Shown here: positions 27,209 through 39,490 of the stretch, piece after piece
How positions within the stretch are numbered: position 1 is the first letter of the stretch
Layout of the letters: every line of letters begins with the position of its first letter
Source of the DNA: Serpula lacrymans var. lacrymans S7.9
Taxonomy: Eukaryota > Basidiomycota > Agaricomycetes > Boletales > Serpulaceae
DNA length: 64,000 nucleotides
Direction: 5' to 3'
NCBI RefSeq assembly: GCF_000218685.1
Contig: NW_006763301.1
Location: forward strand, 1,478,053-1,542,052
Made by a program: the position numbers and the translations under genes
Notes under the pieces: model-generated
The model's database searches: none
Told to the model about the DNA's origin: nothing
What the model saw: only the letters and a program-made list of their open reading frames with translations

Positions 27209-28438
27209 CTACAAAGTTTGATGCAGCCATTTTAAAATTACCTGTTCTGCGATCTCTAGCCCGTTTTTCTCCATGAACATCATGTGCGCATTCCCGTAAA
27301 TTCCTACATCTTCAAGCTGGAGATGTTCAGCATGTACGCCAGCCTCGGTCAAAAACTGAACAGTACAGTTATCATAAACCGCATGGTAGCTCGCCTGGGA
27401 CGTCACGACCAAAACAGGCACATTAGCCAGGCCAGGCAGTTGCCTTGCAGGCGGCGATTGTTGGTAACAAGTAAAGTTAGTGGTTGAGCTCACAGGTACT
27501 GGATGGAGGTCGTCAGGAGAGGAAATTGGGGGGGAAAAGTTCAGAGGAATTTCAGACACTCCATATGGCCGTGCAGCATCAGTCGAAAATACAGCGTTCT
27601 GGAACGGAGGTCCGATTGGTTCCAATGCCACAATGGCTTTCACCTGTGACGGATGTGCATCTGCTAAGGGCCACCCGTACTGCCCCGATTGTGAGTGGGT
27701 CAGCAGTATCACAGGCTGAATGCGTTTAGCATGTCAATGAAAGTGATCCATATGACATTCGTGAAAACCCACTCCTATTTCATCGAGAAGGGTCGAACCA
27801 GCTGCCTGAACTAATTGAGAACTTTCGACTTCTGAAGCCAGACTCTGCATCATAGACATGTAGAAGGCATCAAAGGTTTCATCTCCAACGCTGCCATTTC
27901 CCGGCCATTGGGTGTGTAACGAGGCCTGTGGCCATAAATCAAATCTTTGGACAGCGGTAAAATGAGATTCGACGGTGTAGGTGTCGAAATTGGTTAAATT
28001 TCCGTCGACGTTCTCTTGCCATGCAGATCGTCCGCGCGCGGGTTGATCTACTAGATAGACCTGCAGTATATCAGGTCAGAAAATAAAGACATACATTTTG
28101 AGCTGACGATAACTTTCCTCATACCCTTGACTCATGAAGTAATCTGCCCAACCCAATCGACCGTCAGGAGTATTGAGAAAGTTGGTACCCGTCATGCCAT
28201 CGCCGTGGATGACGAGGATTGGATATTCCTGTGTTACTGTTGCAGGAACGAGATGCTCAACGTACATTTGGGCATGAGCGATGTCTGAACTTCCTTGCTT
28301 GACATAAGATCCACCGGCATAGAAATAATCTCGAGTATGCAGTGTTCCATCTGGCTTTCTGGGCCTGTTCTTCGACGCCTGTGCACTTAACGCGAATCCT
28401 ACAAGTAAACAATGCAACAGCTTGAACTGGAAAATCAT
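27209..28438 (-). CDS. Secreted alpha/beta hydrolase
   Basis: ATG at 28436-28438 starts a signal peptide (MIFQFKLLHCLLVGFALSAQA) with likely cleavage just after ALSAQA. The mature part begins with basic residues and RDYFYAGGSYV. It continues with PILVIHGDGMTGTNFLNTPD, the oxyanion-side HG block of the alpha/beta fold. A middle exon encodes VDQPARGRSAWQ. The nucleophile elbow is LLTHSQSGQYGW (Ser in HSQSG) and the catalytic His is probably in GNAHMMFMEKNG near the C-terminus. The length of about 370 residues and the secretion signal suit an extracellular esterase-type enzyme. The reaction cannot be read from sequence. Exons were joined across three or four short introns with no break seen. Confidence 0.8.
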
Positions 28439-29251
28439 GGCAAAGTTGGGGCGTGAGTATGAAAGTGAGTACCAAGTTGCATTCGGTGGTATGTTGCCTA
28501 TTTATCAGTCGAGAAGTCGAGGTCGCATGACTGAGTGGTTCTAAAGTTGAAAAGCATTTGTCGGGTCAACCCCAATTACGTTACAAGAGATAGTCTCGTG
28601 ACCAGAAGCATCTTTAATCAAGACCTCCGAGTCCATCATGATATTCAACGTTGATGAACATTCAATGAAATCCAACAAATTTTAGTGCCCAAATGTCCTA
28701 CACTCTTCCACTCATGGTCGCAAGCGCCCTCAGAACACGGAAACCGAGAACATCTAGGCAGGATTGGCTGAATTTGACTGATCAACCTGCACGTAAATAA
28801 CACCGCTTTTCTGCCGCGAAAGTATCGACGGTGGACGATCCACAAACCTTTTCGTATGGGCCAGGCGCTCTTTATCTGGAAACCACCGCATGAAGTCCGC
28901 AGGCCATTCCAATCTCAGAAGTAGGCATTCCTGGCTGGTACTACAATATTCGAGCCTTCTGGTCTGGACGCAGTGTCAACAGCTATTGTAATCCCCAATA
29001 TACTCGGAACTTATTACTTCGTCAATTGTCACTTGCCATCCGAAGGATCCGGATCGAGAATGGGGCACCCTAGAACTCATTTAGTACGTATTTAAGCTTG
29101 GGATGGGGATATAAGAGCGAGACTCTGCTATAGTTTTCCAGCAGCCTCTGAGACCCCCCCCCCCTTTCCCATCGACACTGGGCTAACAAAGCGTTAACTG
29201 CCACCCCATCGACCCCGTCTAATTCCATCTGTGGCTTTATAGTTTTCCAGA
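28439..29251. other. Divergent promoter region with a C tract
   Basis: About 0.8 kb between divergent hydrolase and phosphatase genes. It contains a run of cytosines at about 29154-29164. No other feature is recognised. Confidence 0.45.
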
Positions 29252-30499
29252 ATGGCTGTTGAGACTTCATCCTCAGAATCCGTGCATCAAAATACAGAAT
29301 CCCTTGTCGTACCACCCCAGTCCTCTACCATTATAAACAACGCCGAAGGCACCCATGCGAGGGTCGCCGATCGTCGACCTTGGTGTATCAAGATCAATCC
29401 AGACCACATCTATCGGATAATTGATCCCAACAAAGTCATAAGATCTAGCCATCCATTGCCCCCGCCTTTTGTCAACATCGACGGCGTCGACAACGTCCGC
29501 ACAATAGGTCATTTTCACCGGTCTCCCTCTGTCAAGATCAATACAAACCTCATATATCGGTCTGCAGACCCCAAGGGTATCACAGAGGAAGGAAAAACAC
29601 AGTTATTGAGACATGGTATCAAAACCGTCGTTGACTTACGCTTAGAGCATGAGTACGACTCTATCCCTGGCTTACCGGGTGTCGAATGGCTATCGGTTCC
29701 TTCAGAGATACAAGTGGCGGCAACTACTGCGCAGGTAACTGAAATGTGAGTTTGTTGGCACGTTTCTGTAGAGATATACAAACGACGATTTGCTCGCCTT
29801 AGGCTCGAGAACTTCCAAAATACTACAGTGGAGGTCAGTTCTGTTTCGTTGGCAGGAAGTAAGCGTACTAAAAGATAGGTACTATAGGCATTCATAGTAG
29901 TCTATGCCGGGGTGCTGGAGTCATCAGGAAAAGTCTTCGAACTTTTCTTCACTCATCTCAGGGACGAACCGAATGTACCAATTCTCGTCCATTGCTCTGG
30001 TTAGTCATCTCTTTACGATACATGGCACTTATCAAAATCAACTTCGAATTCAGCCGGGAAAGATAGGACGGGGTTAGCGATAGCTCTACTTCTAAAGGTA
30101 CGACAACCTCTGTTACTTAAGGATAAGTTTACATTCCCAAATTTTAGATCCTCGGAGTCGATGATTATGATATCATTTATGATTATGCTCTATCAAGCGT
30201 TGGCCTAGGCACTGCAATGCCGGGCCTCATAACTAGCTTTGGTAATAATAACGAGGCATATCGGAAAAACCCCATGGGGTTGTTGAACTTCCTCGGCACA
30301 AGGTGAGTTAACTGCAACTTTGGGGGTTATTTTGGTTTCCATGCTCATTATCTGCTCCAGCCCCGACGCAATGATTATGGCGCTGCACCATATGTTGAAA
30401 ACTTATGGTGGGGCGGAGAAATATTTGACAACACATACAAGTTTACGAAGCTCAGATATAGAGAAAATTCGCAAGAACTTGCTTTTGACAGAAGGGTAG
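29252..30499 (+). CDS. Tyrosine phosphatase, Y_phosphatase3 type (copy 2)
   Basis: Paralogue of the gene at 20233-21457, in inverted orientation. ATG at 29252 begins MAVETSSSESVHQNTESLVV. The blocks PLPPPFVNIDGVDNVRTIGH, LIYRSADPKGITEEGK and GIKTVVDLRLEH match copy 1 position by position. The active-site loop is again intron-split: PILVHCS, then AGKDRTGLAIALLLK, a textbook HCxxGxxRTG. The following exons contain ILGVDDYDIIYDYALSSVGL and YGGAEKYLTTHTS. The stop is TAG at 30497-30499. The first ~50 residues differ much more than the catalytic part. Copy 2 has Ala after HCS where copy 1 has Val. Both copies look intact, so this is a duplicated and probably functional pair. Confidence 0.85.
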
Positions 30500-30685
30500 T
30501 GGTCAGTGACACGAATTAGTTACCCGGTCCCTGACGCACAGCTATTAAAATAACTTGTATCATAAGAACAGACAACTTGTACAAGATAAGGGGAATCAAG
30601 TTGGATATAAATTGCACTACACACTGTAAACAGACATTCACCAAATGTTTAACTCTACAGGTTTCCAGTCCTAGGAATGGTGTCG
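30500..30685. other. Convergent intergenic gap
   Basis: 3' flanks of the phosphatase and receptor genes. Confidence 0.5.
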
Positions 30686-32301
30686 CTATACCGAAGAGGC
30701 TTCAAAAGCAGGCTCGGGTTCCGCTATGAGTCCCGCGGACAAGACATTGTTGTCCTTATGATGAGGCGATTTAAGAGAGATACTTGGGGAGTCTGCCTCT
30801 TGAGCGCTTCCTGAGTTATTCATGTGACTATGATCCTGCTCGTCGAAAGATAGAATCTGAGGAAGTGATTTGATTTGATTGGCAGATACGATAGGATTGG
30901 ACGGTTGGGTGTGAGACATGAAGCGCAGAGAACCGAACGATGACCAGGGGTTGCGCATGGCGTGATTACGGACCCTTGGTTTATCGCTACAATGAATACA
31001 TCCAATAAAGTCAACCAACAGAAAGGTGTTGAATTAACAATGCATCACGAACCTGGCTACCAAAACATCTGGATTTGGAGTCGATGGGCAGTACCCGAAG
31101 GGTTTTAAAGCAGTATAAAAGATACGACGGTAATATTGTGAGCATTCCCCTGTCAACCCAAAAAAAGCGAAAAATAATATGGCATAGACGACGACCATCC
31201 AACGGTCCCACTGAAATGCTATCGCGTTCTGCAGGTTGAATGTCCAGACGGATATAGGAATCCGTATGACAGAGGTAAAATCGGCATGTATAACGCCCCA
31301 GTTGAACGGATACATTGGACCACCAGATGCATCATTTACTAACGAGAAAATGACTGAAGGTAGTATTATGACAACTTGAGCGGCTGCAAGAATTGTCAGG
31401 CGCCAGTACTTTCCAGATTTAAGGTCCTTATTGCTTTTCATGATTTCTTTCATATGGGATTTGCGACGGATTGTAATGAAAATCGTGAGAGCTGCAGAAG
31501 GTGGTCAGCATTAAGCAACAGTTAACATCAGATAAAAATCACTGACCAGAATAAACTGCGCTGACTAGACCAAAGATGGGCGGCCACATTATGACAAGTG
31601 GGAAAGCAGGTGGTGTCCTTACGGCCGCCGGGTAACAGCCCACTTGCTCTATCAAGATAAAATTATTGGCCTGGACGACATAATCTACAGTAGAGCAGTC
31701 AAAATACGGCTGCTGATAGGAAAAGACACCAAACTTACATAAGGGCAGCAGCAGCAAGGGAATGCCAACGCCAATGAAAAGATCGACGAACATATCATGT
31801 CTGATCTGAAAATTATCATGTCATGAACTGGATCACGCTGAAAGTAGCTTGTCATCTGTACCTCATCCCGGCTCTGCTTAACGGCCTTCATAGTCGTGAT
31901 ACGATAAAGTCGTCGAGCTATGCACAACGGAGCAAGCTGTACACCGTATTTGGAAGCAACTGCCACATAAGAAGCTTTAAACAACTTTAGGGCGTATTTT
32001 CACGTAAAAGTCTTGGACAACTCACATAAATCACACCAGCCCGGGGCCAAGTCGATGGTGTTGTTGCTCCATATGATCGAATTGATAGAGGAATTGAGCA
32101 TAGACAAGCTAACCCAGACGATGAACAAGCAAGTACCAGTCCTTTCGGCTATGATGGAAATACGTGATGCGAATGTATAGGTCAGATACTGAACCAAAAC
32201 ATACCTCGGAGATGTAATGGCAATTGAAAGACGATCAACACGACACCGAGGAGCGTAAATGCAGAGTATACGTGATTCGAAGCTTGACTGGGGTTTGCCA
32301 T
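30686..32301 (-). CDS. STE3-like pheromone receptor (GPCR)
   Basis: Seven-helix receptor of the fungal STE3 family, which binds farnesylated peptide pheromones and signals through a heterotrimeric G protein at the plasma membrane. ATG at 32299-32301 starts MANPSQASNHVYSAFTLLGV and helix 1. Next exons give SLSMLNSSINSIIWSNNTID and APGWCDL (the conserved WCD), then LAPLCIARRLYRITTMK at the end of helix 3, with the usual basic loop. HDMFVDLFIGVGIPLLLLPL and the Cys-containing outer loop around EQVGCYPA follow. The WRLTILAAAQVVIILPSVIF helix and FFAFFGLTGEC near helix 7 complete it. The C-terminal tail is long, Ser-rich and acidic (ending EPAFEASSV), suited to phosphorylation-dependent desensitisation. 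I searched 30.5-34.2 kb on both strands for a short ORF ending in a CaaX motif and found none. Confidence 0.88.
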
Positions 32302-34150
32302 CTCTGGGGCAGTATCAAGGTCGGGTTGGGGCTACTGCTTAAAGTCGACCAGGCTTGTCTTCCACGGTGAAAATAGTTTGTCATTTTCATGAAAGCATCA
32401 GCATTTTATACATTAACAAAACCACGAAGACGGAAAAAGTTAGACCCTTCGGATTCCAAAATTTCAGTCGGAAGCAGTAGCATAGCTATGTGCTGTACAT
32501 CGGCCCTGAAGCCAATGTCCCGAAAGTCTTTGGTTTTGAAGACACTACTCTGGATCAATGACGCACGCCATAAAAAAACTTGACAGAAGTGAAGATGCGG
32601 CCCTAGTCTAATCTCTTCTCGTCGTAGTTTTCAATCCTTCACTGCTCACCTTCATAACCGCAGTAGTAGCCGAAACCACTGGTATTTCATGGTGTCTTTG
32701 CTAAACTGCCATGTCTGAAGACGATTGATTTATGTAGGGAGATTTGACAGAGGACTTGTTGCGAGGATATCAACAGTCAAATAACTAGGGGTGGGATGAT
32801 CAGTCATTTCATATTAGCGTCTGAACAGATTGACGACACAGACTTGAAAATTATGAACAAACGCCATCATTCCTTCGCACTTTACCGCCAGCCGATCTGA
32901 GCCCTATATGTCAGTCAACATTCAACGCTCAGCGTCCACTACACTTAAAATACAAATCTTCTTACGACATGACCAAATGGCAGGATGCATGTTGCGGAAA
33001 CTCTAACCCCGACTACGCACATTCCCTATGTCCGATGCACAAAGTCAGTAATACACCCACGAGTTGACAAGAGAATGTACCAATGCGTGACTCTCAGCCG
33101 AGAAAGAAGATAAGTGCGTAGCCAACGATTTCAGACTGGGGGTGTATATTTTGACACATATACAACTGCCCTGACAAAGAGCAAAGTATCCATTGCGGCG
33201 AGCACTGATTAGAAAATCGCGGTAAGATCGTAAGACAAGGAGGGCCTGGTTCTCTGGTTTACAGCTCATGTGCTCATCCTGTACCACCGACTGACAAGTC
33301 AAATGACATCCAGTATGATCGAATAGCCACCGACCCTATCACGGCGATCTCCAGGATGGAAAACTTGCACGGAACGTGCGACACAGCACTCACCTCCTGT
33401 AAAAAAAGCTTGCATAGCATACCAGTGCACTGCCCATATTACCTGAACATTAGTTTTTCAATAGAAAGAGATCCCAGGGCGATCAATGCATTTGGCGTCG
33501 AATTATCGAGGTAGAGAGAGGAGTGGGAGGAACTTCAGTAGATGATATGGGACAAACTCGACGAAGAGCCTGAGAGGGCGATTGGCTGTCCTAAAGGAAT
33601 TCATAAGGAGGCATTGAAACGGTGTCCTCCTCAAACCTGTGTGTGTGAAATGAGATGTCAACAACAAAAGACCACATGATATATATACAAGTACTTACGA
33701 GTATTGAGTACCGCTTTCAAGTTTTGTACCCGGGGTCTAATGACCCGCATCGTGCACAGTTTACAGCATGACTGGCAAGACCGGAGTTTTTGACGCCTTC
33801 AACGCATTTACTTGAAAACTCATGAAGAAAACTAGGCGCAGAGCCCATCAATGTTCAACGTTCAAGAACAGAATGAAAGGTCATCAGCCATACTTATTGA
33901 ATCTTTAGAAAAAGCAATATGGTTAATTATTGTCGAACCTCCATTTGTGTCTATACAGCAGTGAATCATCGAAACACATGAGATAACATAAGAATGAACA
34001 CTTTTATACAGACAGATTTTCCGACAGATTTTCCAGGTGTACTTAGGACCTGTTTTTGATTATGCTATTCAGTTAAATGCTCTCAAAGGAAAATATTCAA
34101 AACCTTATCTTTGAATACACACACTAAAGAAAGATTGTGAAAGAATTGTT
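32302..34150. other. Intergenic, AT-rich
   Basis: No gene recognised on either strand. A 64-residue open frame at 32389-32583 (+) has no CaaX end and no motif. Candidate C-terminal CaaX codons followed by a stop were looked for and none had an acceptable upstream frame. Confidence 0.45.
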
Positions 34151-34825
34151 TTAATTTATGTTGACAAATACTTTCATTTCCACCTGCAATAACCTCTCCG
34201 ATATCTCTGTGTTCTCTTTCCTGAGCTGTTCAATGTTCTCCTCCAGAGTTACCACGCGTTTCAACACGTCTGGATCCGAAGCTGACAAAGGTTCATATGA
34301 GGATTTGCGATCTTTGCGAAAGCCCTCCTTCCCTAGTCATAGCTTGAGCTTTATGATGCTTCAGGGAATTACGATGAAAGGTTTACCTGGGACTTTGCAT
34401 TTGACCTTGTGGTTAGCACACCACTCACACGCCCTTCGTTCATTGGGACTACGAGTGGTCCAAGCACCAGATGGCCACTCACATTGTAAGTCCCTTGAAG
34501 AGCAATTCACACAGACCTAATCATTCCATAAGTGTAGTTACAACTGAAGAATAAAGATGGGACACTCACCAATGTTTCTTTCCTGATCTTCTTCGTTTCA
34601 GGATCTTTGTCACTCAAGGCTCCCTCAATTATAAGGCCTGGAGTTTTGGATTGGATTGCCGTTTTGGATCTTCTGCGCTTTCGCTGACGAGGGGATGCTG
34701 ATGAGAAGTGGAGCGGTGGAAGTGCGATCTGCTGGCTTCAGTGAAGGGGGTTTTCCCCTGGTATTTGAGGACAAGTTGGGCACAGGTGTCGGGGGTGCGT
34801 GCTTGGCCAATAAACCTACAACCAT
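34151..34825 (-). CDS. Zinc-cluster/coiled-coil protein (5' end unclear)
   Basis: An exon at about 34390-34515 encodes CVNCSSRDLQCEW then RACEWCANHKVKCKVPG, two CxxC-type halves spaced like fungal zinc-binding clusters. A preceding exon is strongly basic (RQRKRRRSKTAIQSKTPG) and ends GALSDKDPETKKIRKETL. After a short intron the last exon starts KEGFRKDRKSSYEPLSASDP and forms a leucine-zipper-like helix (VVTLEENIEQLRKENTEISE), ending at TAA 34151-34153. A basic region, a zinc cluster and a coiled coil together suggest a nuclear DNA-binding protein. The N-terminus could not be fixed: upstream frames switch near 34740 and stops interrupt them. It may be incomplete or decayed at its 5' end. Confidence 0.55.
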
Positions 34826-35851
34826 GAGTAAATAAATTTTGACAATTATGTGGACTAACTTTGAGGTGGATTAAGCCACCAAAGATTGTGCCCCCAAGTC
34901 CTCCTCATCAGTTTCAGCATTGTTGTATCCTTCATCATTTTTGATGTTCTCATCGTTAGGCCCAATATATCACCTACTTCGAAATCATCTGGGCTGACAG
35001 CATGCGAAAATATTATGCGCCTCAGACTCAAGATCGTCCTTGGGATCCTTGAATGTTCCTCTGATACAATGATGGTATCTATATCAAGCTGCTAAAGCAT
35101 TAGAAGGATAACGCTCGGAGCCGGATGGTACTGACCCATTCATCTTGCAGGCCATGTAACAACCAGCGCTGCAAATGTGGCCTAGGTGCTGTAAATTTAT
35201 TCGCAGCAGATACTATGCTCTTTGCATCAAATTTCAAGCTTGTTACTAGGCTATTGAACACTCATGTTTGCCATGTACGCTGAGTTTGAACTTGGAATTG
35301 ACCAGATACAATGGTTCCGAGTCATCCACCACAGCCTATAGTACGATAATACTACCAACCCGAGCCTTAATGACACAAGTCTTCGAAGGAATTTTCAAGT
35401 CCATGCCAACGCAATTCACTGTATCCGCTCCCTCATGTCCATAGGAAAGGTCAATTACATAACTTGAAATAGGACCGAAGTTCGACTAATACATTTTGCC
35501 TACGTACTAGCAAGTGTTCTACAGTGCATGTTTTTCGCGCGTGGATCAAATCTATGAGCTTCTCATCCAGTTTAGTGTCCACCTCTCGTCACAGTACTCT
35601 GAGCATGAATTCCGTGCGTTGACCATACCTTCATCTTGTCCCCCGCACACTGACCCCCACAGCTGGTAACAGCACGGAGTTTTTGGTTATCCATTCTGAT
35701 TCGGGATCAGCGAGCTGAGTGAACAGCCTATCATCACTTGGTGGTGCCTCGTTTTTTCTGCCACATACTACGCTCCTCAGCCTACGACCCCGTGGCATTG
35801 TACCATAACGCCTCTGAGTTTGGTAGATTGGCCGATCCAACTTATGTTGCA
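34826..35851. other. Intergenic, possible decayed 5' exons
   Basis: On the minus strand at about 34870-35100 there are acidic protein-like pieces (DENIKNDEGYNNAETDEEDL) interrupted by stops. They may be former exons of the zinc-cluster gene. Nothing else is recognised. Confidence 0.3.
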
Positions 35852-37779
35852 ATGCAAGTGCCAGCATCCTTTGCCAACGACATTATGATAAGGCGGTACG
35901 TACGACACACTCTTTCAAGCAATGTCACTCCAATCTGAATCTTCAATGGTACTGATTTTGCATGTTGGGTCATAACAGAGCCTTTGGTGTGGCAGGTTAC
36001 ACAGTCCTCGTGTGGGACTTTGCCCTCACTCTGTGCAGGGAGGTGAGTATATGCTCTAAGGTAATTGCACTCAATGCCGTACTCTGACTGTCCTTGCAAT
36101 GTGCCTACTGTTTAGATCCGTTATGTGTGGTGCTCGAAATTGTCAGCCGTCAACCTAGTTTTCCTCGCCAACAGGTATACGAACATTGTTTGCCAAACAT
36201 TATTTATTGCGCAAGAATCGGCTATCATCAGAGCGCCGTCTTATCAGGTTGGTACACTCAGATTGAGCGGACAGATGGATAGCTTATACTGTTTTACCCA
36301 TTTTATTGTTGGTTTATATTGACTCCTTCATTTGCACAGTTTTGCGTAAACTTCAAGTCATTCTTGGCTTCGTTTTTAATCATATCCACTGAATCGATTC
36401 ACAGTAAGTCTGTACACAATTTTCAACTCGTTCACATCTTGTATACAAAATCCTTCCCCTTAAGTCTTGGTTCTTATGCGAGCGTGGGCTTTTTGGGGAT
36501 GTGAACGAAGCAAAGCAGTTATCATGGCCACGGTATACGTGGCATATCTCCTTTGCGTCATTGGGCTCACAGCGTGGTGCATGAAGGATCCACAGTGTGA
36601 GTACATTGATTTCCTATGTTCCAAGCTGAGTAACACTAGCTGACGCGAAATCGTGCAGCATTGATACACCATTACATGGAAACTATAGGCACGTGTGTTT
36701 ATGTAGCTGCCCGTATGTCGCTTCTATGCCTTCAACAAACATTTACCGATACCTTGATTGACACTGATTACTGCGGTCATAAAGCATACTCGGTAAGTTA
36801 GACGTGGTTGTTACTCCACAACGATAGCTGAAACTGTTTGCTATACCAGTGGTCTTTCGGGGTTATAAGGTTGGTTGCCTATACATGATAATACACCAGG
36901 TACTGAGTAGTCTACTCAGCATCGTTCTGGACTTGTGCATCTTTCTCGTCACCATGAAAAGTCTTAGATTTTATTCCGAAAGCCATCCAGAGTCATATCC
37001 AACCCCGTTGCTTCGTTTACTTTATCGAGACGGTGAGTCCGTTCCCGTACTGGCAAGCCAACAATTAACAGTAGGGTCGCGACATAATAGCTATCACATT
37101 CTTTTCGGTACGCACTTTCTCTGCCTTTTGCCTCCAGAAATTCAAGCTTACAATCTCGTCCACCACTCTGCGGGGTGTTAGGTCAGTATATTTAGTAGTG
37201 CGTTTGTTATTTTTGCGTGGTGAGTGTTAATTTTCTCGTGTGTGCTATATTGTTCACTAAAGTGCTATATAGGACGGTATATCAAGACGTAAGGTTACAT
37301 CTTTCACTTCCTTCACACACTCATGTCATCATCAACTCCACCCTAGAGCCCCAAGAACATCATCTCCATAACGTACGTTCCCTGGCACCCGCATACCATA
37401 TGCCTGCCAACTCTGCACTGACCGCTCCCTCTTACAACTTAGATTCACTATCCCGCTTCTTAACGTCATTGGCCAGCGCCTTATTTTAAACTTGCGCTCG
37501 ACAGTGGCACATTCGCATCGGCATGCAATGGATACTGAGTTGCTGAACCAAGAAATGAGCCGACAGATCCGGGCTATTGTGGGCGTTGGGACGGACATTG
37601 TGTTGAGCGAACGTGAATGCAGTTGTCCGCTTGGATGTGAGTGTGTTTGCGAGGACTTGGGGGTTAGCACGGCGCCTTGGTGTTGTGAGCATAAACAAGA
37701 GCGGGTGCAGGAAATAGAGATAGAGATGGGAGGCATGGTTGCAATCGAAGGGGTTGCGTGTGGGGACCTGGGGATTTGA
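35852..37779 (+). CDS. DUF6533-type integral membrane protein
   Basis: A family expanded in mushrooms, with about seven membrane helices and no known function. The chosen ATG at 35852 gives MQVPASFANDIMIRR. Splicing then gives AFGVAGYTVLVWDFALTLCR and IRYVWCSKLSAVNLVFLANR, the DUF6533 signature (VxxYDxxLTLxxEixxVW...LFLxNRY). Further exons: ILVLMRAWAFWGCERSKAVI with a helix (VYVAYLLCVIGLTAW), then VLSSLLSIVLDLCIFLVTMK and PTPLLRLLYRDG. The last exon reads FTIPLLNVIGQRLILNLRS, the usual family end before a cytosolic tail that here is Cys-rich and acidic. TGA is at 37777-37779. The middle exons between about 37030 and 37440 are hard to join. The first exon could begin upstream of 35852. The topology suggests a plasma-membrane sensor or transporter, but that is unproven. 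Confidence 0.65.
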
Positions 37780-38109
37780 GTGAGAAGCTGTCGAGAGTGT
37801 GTAGATGTAGGACATCATTGTAAATATGTTATAAATTGGCCGTCACCTGAATTTTGTGGGTTTGTAGGAAACTCGTGGTTTGTTCATTCTACGTAGTACA
37901 ATATCACTCCTTAATGATTTTCCTTCAGTTGGTAAAATTCAAGAGGGAGTGTCAAATGGGCTGAGGCTGCTTGCACGCTAAATCGTACTTTGCCGTTGTG
38001 AAGCTTATAGTGTGGTATCATTTTCTTGTTCGCTGTATCATTTTTGAAGTGAAATACTTCTCACTCCCTCTCTCCTTTTCATATTCTCTTCGGAAATCGA
38101 GCATTTCCA

Positions 38110-38450
38110 TTATTTCCTGTGCGCCTGTATTGTCAGACGCAGTAGTAACACCGGCCCTGCGTAGGTCCAATCTTCCATGACACCAGCGACGTTTTTAATA
38201 CCGTCGAGCACAATAATATCCTTCTTGCCCTCCCAACCGCGTTCTCCGAGGAACGCGCAGGTTTTGCTAGGATAGTCGTCTACAGCACCAATGTAGTGCA
38301 GAAGACCCGTCCATCTGAATTGTGGAAGATATCAAATCTTGTCAGTCCATGCAACTACGGGTGCGAGATGACATGTGCCGTTGTGGTTCAGAATATAGCA
38401 GAGTGTAGGTAATACGGAGGGGTGAACGTTGATTTGAGCTATTATCGGGA
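38110..38450 (-). pseudogene. S1/P1 nuclease fragment
   Basis: Two adjoining minus-strand exons resemble the N-terminal third of fungal secreted S1/P1 nucleases (Zn-dependent single-strand nucleases). The first reads AQINVHPSVLPTLCYILNHN and LAPVVAWTDK. The second, after a CAG acceptor near 38316, reads RWTGLLHYIGAVDDYPSKTC and GWEGKKDIIVLDGIKNVAGV MEDW. The family's first block (Trp-Gly...His near the mature N-terminus) and signal peptide are missing. So is the Zn-binding C-terminal two thirds: the frame ends ...IQAHRK at TAA 38110-38112. It sits at the edge of a duplicated and transposon-rich zone, so it is probably a broken relic. Confidence 0.6.
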
Positions 38451-39490
38451 CTATTTGGTATCTGAGATAGTACGATAAGTTAGGATGCGAACATCCTCTC
38501 AAAATTCAAGAGAGGATGGGGAGTGTCTGACTGTGTTTTGGGGGTCGGGTGAGATACCGATTTCCTCTCTCTTTTTGTCTTTTTAACACTTACGTTAAAA
38601 GAGGGAGGGGAGGGAGAGAGAGAGGAAGAAGCGATAGGAAGGGAAGTGCACTCGCAATGGAGTGATTAGAATCGAGTATCGTTCCAGATTGTAGAGAGGC
38701 CGTATCAAGAGGGAGGTACTGAGTTGGTGTGAAGGATGTGTAGTGCATGGATTCTGAGTGAGAGAAACGTAGAATTTTCTTGAGAGGATGGGGAGTGTTG
38801 GGCTGTGTTGTCGAGGTGAACTACCACTTTCCCGCTCTCTCTTTTTCTTTTCTTTTTTAAATCCTTTTTCAAAAGAAGAGAGAGAGAGAGACAGAGGAAG
38901 AAAAGATGATAGAAAGAGGGGAAGCGCGCTCGCGATGGAGTGATCAGGATCAGTAATTGTTCTCCGATTGTCGAGGGGCCGTAGCGGGAGGAAGGAAGAG
39001 CAGAACTGAGAGTTAGTCGGTGTGAATATTGGCTAGCGCAGGCCCGATGAGTCGATTGAGGGAATACCTTGGGAAGAAGAAGAAAAAGTAACGTGTAGGG
39101 CGGTGAACAGTCGATTTTGCGAAGATATTGGGAGCGGACTGGATTGGCAGGGTGGTTTGTGCTTTGCTTTGCTGACGTGAAAACAGACTCTCTGATTCTT
39201 TTTTCTTGCGTTTTGCTGTACGGTTCGAAGGATAGAGAGACGATACAAGGAGGTACGCTAGAAGAGTAACCAGTGATCGTTCTCGATTGGAATACGATGG
39301 GGCGCTTTTAGATGTATCGAGGGATGGGTCAGGTGGTATGCCACCAGGGAGGGAAATGGACGGGGTGTAATAGACTGGTTGGCAAAGGCAATAGACGAAA
39401 GTGTTAGATGACGGCAAGTCTAGACTCAGCGGCGGTGACTACTACCAATTTCCTGTTGACGTCTGTTTGGCAGAGCGAGTTTCGGTTTTA

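Noticed and set aside
32389..32583. Short ORF near the receptor as a pheromone precursor
   Set aside because: It ends RHKKT with no CaaX box and is too basic for the family.
33080..33095. CaaX-like end (Cys-Thr-Asn-Ala-stop)
   Set aside because: The second position is Asn and the frame is closed by a stop only eight codons upstream of the Cys.
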